Source of the DNA: Mytilus galloprovincialis
Lineage: Eukaryota; Mollusca; Bivalvia; Mytilida; Mytilidae
Direction of reading: 5' to 3'
DNA length: 64,000 bases
Assembly: GCF_965363235.1 (NCBI RefSeq)
Contig: NC_134848.1
Location: 66,406,681 to 66,470,680 of the forward strand
Of this stretch, positions 57,413-64,000 are shown piece by piece; the stretch's first letter is position 1; each line of letters opens with the position of its first letter. The position numbers were made by a program, and so were the translations under genes. The notes beneath the pieces were generated by a model. That model was not told where the DNA came from and searched no databases. It worked only from the letters and a program-made list of their open reading frames with translations.

Positions 57413-58379
57413 ATGTCACAACTACAACAACAAATAACCAGCTTTATTTCAACCGCTAAAGTCGATAAACTGTCAGCCAAAAAACACAAATAATGCTGAG
57501 GAATCAGCATTTACAGAGAAAAATGGAGATAAAAAAAATATCATAAATCCAGCAAAACGTCTCCACCCTTTTCTTTTTAGTTCTTCGGATCATAGTATTT
57601 GTATTGAAAACAAACTTAATGAAATGAAGCAGTCCCTGAAAAATGTGCCGAAAAAATCTGACCTTACAGAGATAGTGACCGAGATATTTAAATCATTATC
57701 CAAAAACTTGAAAAAGCAAATTAAAAAAGAGATTATGTCTGAAGTCAAGTCAGAAGTCGAGATATTAAAAACCAATTATGATTCGAAAATATCTCACCTA
57801 CATGACAAATTAAACACTATTGAGTTTGAAAATGGGAATCTCCTCGAAAAAAATGCTAGTCTGCATTCTGATCTTAGGAAAATGAGGGAAGTCGTTGATG
57901 AAAACAACAAGAAAGCCACTGAAAGTGTTCGGCTTGGTAACTGGAATAAACAATACTCGCGTAAGAAAAATGTGAAAATATACCACTTACATGTACCAGA
58001 AAATCGAAATGAAGACCTACCACTTTCTCTTTTTAATGACCTAAAGAACCAAGTCAAATTAGACATCAACCCGTCAGAAGTTGTTGCAATGCATAGAATA
58101 CCAGGGAAAGAAGGGAGTCCAAGACCAGTTCTTATAAAAATTCTAAGAATGGATACCAAAATTTGACTTCTGCGTAAAAAGAAGGCTATAAACGAAGCAC
58201 TCAAAGTTCGAATTGGTGATGATATAACAAAACTCAACCAGGGTCTCCTAAATAGATTGTACCAACAGCATGATGACAATATTATCAGTTCGTGGTATTT
58301 TAATGGTCATGTATATGGATCAGACGAGGAAGGAACTAGACATCGGTTTGAAATATTTGACGACATAAACAAAAACTGA
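57413..58379 (+). mobile_element. LINE ORF1 (coiled-coil RNA-binding type), broken
   Basis: A start at 57413 (MSQLQQQITSFISTAK) is soon interrupted, then a 180-codon frame runs from 57624 (open from further upstream). It has a basic N-terminal part, a coiled coil (KKQIKKEIMSEVKSEVEIL and on to about codon 90), then KNVKIYHLHVPE and an MHRIPGKEGSPRPVLIKI stretch, as in L1-ORF1-like nucleic-acid-binding domains. A stop at 58164 cuts off a C-terminal part that continues to 58379 (GTRHRFEIFDDINKN). At least two interruptions. The overlapping minus-strand 161-codon frame is a shadow. Confidence 0.7.
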
Positions 58380-59440
58380 AAAAATAAAATGTGTGTATAA
58401 AATCACTTGAACATGCTTTTCATATTTGTTTGATATTGTCAAGTACCATATGTATTTTTATACAATTCCTGTTCATCTATAATTATTTTGTTGTCTACAA
58501 CACCAACTTGAACCTTGGGATGATATTTTTCTCTTTGTCTCTCATACCAATCAACTATTTTATTTTGTAACTATTTCCGGAAATTATACGTTTTCTACGT
58601 ATTTGGTTTAATTTTTAAAATACTCATATTTCCGGTTAGCTGTAAACATACAAATTTAATTATTTACTTCCAGAGTTAACTCCATTTTACACATGAGATT
58701 TACACTCAAGCAACTGGATTATGGTTGCAATAGTGAAGGATGTCACATACATCAATATCCTTCAATATACAGTATTACCATAATCTAAAACATACTTTAT
58801 CCTAATCATTTGACAAATTGTGTTTCTAACTTCTGTCTGCACTCGTAAATTGAAAATTAAGTCAAGCTTTTAAACTTCTGTCAAGCATATTCTATAGATA
58901 AGTCTAGTCAATTTTACTGCGCTTAATTCAATTTTTGTCTGACATCAGGCCAAGTGTAATCCTACTTTTGCTTATTTATTTTGCTTTTGTTTTGTTTTCT
59001 ACAATTCACATTATAATTACTGCCATACATCTTTGTAATTCAAAAACACAGATTATTGCATAAACACAGACCTTGCTAATTTTTTCAATATTATTACAGT
59101 ATCACAAGATAAGTGATATCTGATATCATCAACATCTGTTATTTATTAATGTTTCCCTTTTGTATATATGTTCTGTACATGTATGTTTTGTTTTGTACTT
59201 TATCTCGTCTATGTTTGAGTGTCCAGCTTATTAATGTATACGTCAGCTTTCGGTTTCAAAGATCTGTCCAAAGTGTACATCATGTGCTTATGTTTCACTA
59301 TATATTCATTATAAGTTTTGATAGTTTTGACTGATCAATGTTTTTAACATTAATCTGTAAATTTGTAAACTATACTATTATTCATAACATAGTCCTCTCT
59401 ATAATCATAAAAATGTTTTTATCCTCAGTAGTAAAATACA
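58380..59440. other. LINE inter-ORF region
   Basis: AT-rich sequence between ORF1 and the endonuclease part of ORF2, with a T-rich frame at 59113-59334 that I do not assign. It probably belongs to the same LINE. Confidence 0.4.
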
Positions 59441-59444
59441 GTTT

Positions 59445-61963
59445 TTATTACTTGTTGCTGGAATTGAGCAAAATCCAGGTCCAGATCAGAGTAACAAAAA
59501 GAATTTGAAAATAGTACACAATAATGTGTGTAGTTTACTTCCTAAGTTAAATCTCATTAACAATGAACTTCACGAGTATGACATTATTTGTATATCAGAA
59601 TCTCATCTTGACAAGTCAATTACTGATGACTAAAGTAAATTAAATGGGTTTCATAACCTATTAGGTTAGATAGAAATAGACATGGGGGAGGTGTGACCAT
59701 TTATATAAAAAATAGCTTACACTTGATTATACGGAATGACATATATGTAAGCAATCTTGAATTACTTTGGGTTGAAGTGAGGAATTGTAGTAATGACAAA
59801 TTTTTAGTTTGTGTTTTATACCGTCCTCAAAACTCAAATTCTAATATATGGGACTTATTTAGTGAGTCAGTAGATAAAGCACTTGATTGTAATTAGCCAA
59901 TTTTCCTTTGTGGTGATTTCAATTGTGATATGATGTCGAACTCAAGTAACTCTTTTAAAAAGTTACTTAACCGGTTAAACTTGGAAAATGCTGTTTGGGA
60001 GTCTACCAACTTTACAACCCAAACTGGAACTTGTATTGATTTATGACTAATCGCAAAAACTTAATTAAATCAGTTACTGTCCTTACACCGATATGCAGTT
60101 CTCATTCTCCTGTTTCAGTCGAAATTTCATTTAAAACTTTTAAACAACACTCGTTTAAAAGACAAATTCGAGATTTTAAGCGTGCAGATTATGAAGGTCT
60201 TAAAAACCAGTTGAATAATACTGACTGGGATGATGTTGTTTTTAATTCAAATAATATAAATGATGTTTATATGAACTTTGTCAAAACATTCGAAAGTACT
60301 GTCAATAGATATATACCTACCAAAACTATTACAGTTAGACCAAATGATAAACCATTTATGAACAACTTGATAAAAAACAAGATAAGACATCGTAATAGAA
60401 TTCACCACAAAGCGAAAACTTCAAATAATCCAGATCACTGGAAATTTTTTTGAGAAATTCGTAATGAAATTATCAGTTTAGTTAGAAAGGCAAAAGATGA
60501 TTATAAGTGCAAACTGACATCACAACTTATTGACAAAAATATTCATCCTGGTAAATGGTGGTGCATTGCCAAGTCTGTATCAAATTTACTAAAAACAGAG
60601 ATCCCCCCTTTTTTGGAACATGATGGCCAAATTTTTATTTATCCATTGGACAAATCAGAGATCATGAACAATCATTTTGCTGATAAAGCTAATATTGATA
60701 TAGAACCAGAAATTCCTGATAATAATGAGCCTCCTCCATGTCATTTAAACAAATTTGTCATCACTGAGAAAGAAATTTTAGACCAGTTAATAATTTTGAA
60801 TGTTAATAAACCAGCTGGACCTGATGGTATCAGTCCTAGAATTTTAAAAGAGGTTGCTAGCTTTATTTCTAACCCCTTAACTAAGTTATTTAATATGTCT
60901 CTATCAGTTAAACAGGTTCCACTGTTATGGAAAATTGCACATGTTAATCCTATTTTTAAAGGGTAAGGTAGTCCACATCCAGCTCTAAACTATCGTCCAA
61001 TATCTGTTACTAGTATTGTTTGTAAGATTATGAAAAAAGTTTTATTTAAACATTTGTATAATTATATGAGGAGTAATAACCTTTGTCAAAGTTTCAATCT
61101 GGATTCCAACCAGGTGATTCTACTGTTAATCAGTTAATCGTAATATATCATAAGATTATTAGTACTATGGATAGTGGTAGGGATGTAAGGTTTGTATTTT
61201 GTGATGTATCTAGAGCTTTCGATAAAGTTTGGCATAAAGGACTTTTATTTAAGCTAAACAATCTGGCTTAAATGATCAGCTCTTATCTTGGATAGAAAGT
61301 TATCTTTCGGATCGTCAACAAAAGGTAGTTTCAGAAGGCTTTTCGTCAACTCTAAGAAGTATACATGCAGGTGTCCCCCAGGGATCAGATTTGGGACCCT
61401 TTATGTTTCTTATTTATATAAATGATATAGTAAATAACATTGCTAATGATATTAGACTTTTTGCAGATGACACCTCTTTATTTGTCATAGTAGATGATGA
61501 TCATGCTGTAGCGGCTGCTTCTTTGACTGATGACTTGGATGTTATCTCAAATTGGGCAAAATCATGGTCTGTTCAATTTAATTCTAAGAAAACTAAAAAT
61601 ATTGTATTTAATAGAAGGGAAAGGGAGCATCCACCTGTATTTTTTGGGATAAATGGCGAAGAGGTTGAGAAAATAAATATTCACTGTCATTTTGGGATAA
61701 CATTTCAGTCACCAGCTTCATGGCACACGCATATTGATATTATTAATAAAAAAGCATGCTCTCGTCTTTCTGTGCTTCGTCAAGTTAAACACTTATTAGA
61801 TAGAAGTTCACTATACGTATTTATTATGCTTTTATTAGACCTATATAAGAATATGGTGATGTTATTTGGGGCAATTGCTCCCAGCTTCTTGAAAATATTC
61901 AGATAGAAGCTGCTAGAATTATTACAGGATTACGACGTAATTCCTCCAGACAAAAACTTTATA
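59445..61963 (+). mobile_element. LINE ORF2: endonuclease and reverse transcriptase, decayed
   Basis: Starts near GIEQNPGPDQ, then an apurinic-type endonuclease: NNVCSLLPKLN, YDIICISESHLDKS, LYRPQNSN and FLCGDFNCD (59910-59935). The reverse transcriptase follows: NKPAGPDGISPRILKE, FQSGFQPGDSTVNQL, VFCDVSRAFDKVWHKG, AGVPQGSDLGPFMFLIYIND and LFADDTSLF with the FADD catalytic box (61450-61490). The frame is split by several stops and shifts, so it is inactive. The Jockey/CR1/L2 group is my reading from the motifs. It ends at 61963 where an inverted copy begins; no 3' UTR is present. Confidence 0.85.
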
Positions 61964-64000
61964 AACATCACCATATTCTAATATAGGTCTAATAAAAGCA
62001 TTATAAATACGTATAGTGAACTTCTATCTAATAAGTGTTTAACTTGACGAAGCACAGAAAGACGAGAGCATGCTTTTTTATAAATAATATCAATATGCGT
62101 GTGCCATGAAGCTGATGACTGAAATGTTATCCAAAGATGACAGTGAATATTTATTTTCTCAACCTCTTCGCCATTTATCCCAAAAAATACAGGTGGATGC
62201 TCCCTTTCCCTTCTAGTAAATACAATATTTTTAGTTTTCTTAGAATTAAATTGAACAGCCCATGAGTTTGCCCAATCTGAGATAACATCCAAGTCATCAG
62301 TCAAAGAAGCAGCTGCTACAGCATGATCATCATCTACTATGACAAATAAAGAGGTGTCATCTGCAAAAAGTCTAATATCATTAGCAATGTCATTTACTAT
62401 ATCATTTATATAAATAAGAAACAGAAAGGGTCTCAAAACTGATCCCTGGGGGACACCTGCATGTATACTTCTTAGAGTTGACGAAAAGCCTTCTGAAACT
62501 ACCTTTTGTTGACGATCCGAAAGATAACTTTCTATCCAAGATAAGAGCTAGTCATTTAAGCCAGATAGTTTAAGTTTAAATAAAAGTCCTTTATGCCAAA
62601 CTTTATCAAAAGCTCTAGATACATCACAAAATACAAACCTTACATCCCTACCACTATCCAAATTACTAACAATTTTATGATATATTTCGATTAACTGATA
62701 AACAGTAGAATCGCCTGGTTGGAATCCGGATTGAAACTTTGACAAAAGGTTATTACTCCTCATATAATTATACAAATGTTTAAATAAAACGTTTTCTTTA
62801 ATATTACAAACAATACTAGTAACAGATATTGGACGATAGTTTAGAGCTGAATGTGGACTACCTTTCCCTTTAAAAATAGGATTAACATGTGCAATTTTCC
62901 ATAACAGTGGAACCTGTTTAACTGATAGAGACATATTAAATAACTTAGTTAATGGTTTAGAAATAAAGCTAGAAACCTCTTTTTAAATTTTAGGACTGAT
63001 ACCATCAGGTCCAGCTGGTTTATTAACATTCAAAATTTTTAACTGGTCTAAAATTTCTTTCTCAGTGAGGAAAAATTTGTTTAAATGACATGTAGGAGGC
63101 TCATTATTATCAGGGATTTCTGGTTCTATATCAATATTGGCTACATCAGCAAAATGATTGTTCAGGATCTATGATTTGTTCAATGGATGAATAAAAATTT
63201 GGCCATCATGTTCCAAAAAGGGGGGGGGGGTGATAATCTCTGTTTTTAGTAAAATTTGATACAGACTTGGCAATGCGCCACCATTTACCAGGAGGAATAT
63301 TTTTGTCAATAAGTTGTGATGTCAGTTTGCACTTATAATCATCTTTTGCCTTTCTAACTAAACTGATAATTTCATTACGAATTTCTCAAAATTTTTTCCA
63401 GTGATCTGGTATATTTGAAGTTTTCGCTTTGTGGTGAATTCTATTACGATGTCTTATCTTGTTTTTTATAAAGTTGTTCATAAATGGTTTATCATTTGGT
63501 CTAACTGTAATAGCTTTGGTAGGTATATATCTATTGACAGTACTTTCGAATGTTTTGACAAAGTTCATATAAACATCATTTATATTATTTGAATTAAAAA
63601 CAACATCATCCCAGTCAGTATTATTCAACTGGTTTTTAAGACCTTCATAATCTGCACCCTTAAAATCTCGAATTTGTCTTTTAAACGAGTGTTGTTTAAA
63701 AGTTTTAAATGAAATTTCGACTGAAACAGGAGAATGAGAACTGCATATCGGTGTGAGTACAGTAACCGATTTAATTAAGTTTTTGCCATTAGTCACACAT
63801 AAATCAATACAAGTTCCAGTTTGGGTTGTAAAGTTGGTAGACTCCCAAACAGCATTTTCCAAGTTTAACCGGTTAAGTAACTTTTTTAAAAGAGTTACTT
63901 TAGTTCGACATCATATCACAATTGAAATCACCACAAAGGAAAATTGGCAAATTACAATCAAGTGCTTTATCTACTGACTCACTTAATAAGTCCCATATAT
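61964..64000 (-). mobile_element. Inverted LINE ORF2 copy, continues past window
   Basis: Reverse complement of about 59843-61863, with a few differences per few hundred bases. Minus-strand frames cover the endonuclease end and RT start (63386-63862), the RT palm with VFCDVSRAFDKVWHKG (62548-62934) and LFADDTSLF (61978-62436). Also decayed. A run of ten G lies at about 63221-63230. With the left copy it makes a palindrome of over 4 kb around a 100 bp spacer (61864-61963). Confidence 0.85.

Noticed and set aside
57794-58279. 161-codon minus-strand frame
   Set aside because: Shadow of LINE ORF1; serine/arginine-rich composition typical of an antisense frame.

Overview
The window looks like nuclear DNA of a bivalve mollusc, most likely a mussel (Mytilidae). 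It is AT-rich, has small exons in long introns, and carries many interspersed repeats of kinds I associate with mussel genomes (elements opening TAGCTCACCTGG with GTC-rich tracts, GATGTGGTATGA SINE-like repeats, repeats with CATATTCCTGACTTGG). The species is inferred from these repeats and was not tested by any search.

The main content is one large host gene on the + strand, at about 11.76-53.16 kb. I rebuilt it from 23 coding exons whose splice phases fit throughout, apart from one uncertain acceptor. It encodes a ROCO-family protein of about 1,340 residues in this window. In order it has two ankyrin arrays (12 exons, mostly one repeat per exon), a linker, a Roc GTPase domain (P-loop GGPCRAGKST, DFGGQ, THRD), a COR domain in one 1.2 kb exon, and two Death domains. 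The layout resembles the non-kinase part of DAPK1 and suggests a GTP-regulated scaffold in death or innate-immune signalling; that role is inferred. The true first exon was not found. The COR exon has an apparent one-base loss in a run of A.

Region by region: 0-4 kb has a GCCCCAC MITE, a decayed reverse-transcriptase fragment and little else. 4.1-7.8 kb holds a probable small secreted cysteine-containing gene (signal-peptide exon plus Cys-rich exon, less certain 3' exons and a poly(A) signal). 8-11.7 kb has a palindromic foldback element and repeat tails. 11.7-34.4 kb holds the ankyrin exons among repeats. 37.5-47.2 kb encodes linker, Roc and COR. 47.6-53.2 kb encodes the post-COR linker and the Death domains, each preceded by a microexon. 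53.4-57.3 kb is repeats, including a tandem array of about 168 bp units. 57.4-64 kb is a LINE (ORF1 plus decayed ORF2) meeting an inverted second copy of its ORF2 across a 100 bp spacer.

Three TTAA-flanked inverted-repeat elements (18.95-20.19, 38.11-38.66 and 50.61-50.95 kb) sit in introns of the ROCO gene. No tRNA, rRNA or CRISPR array was seen.
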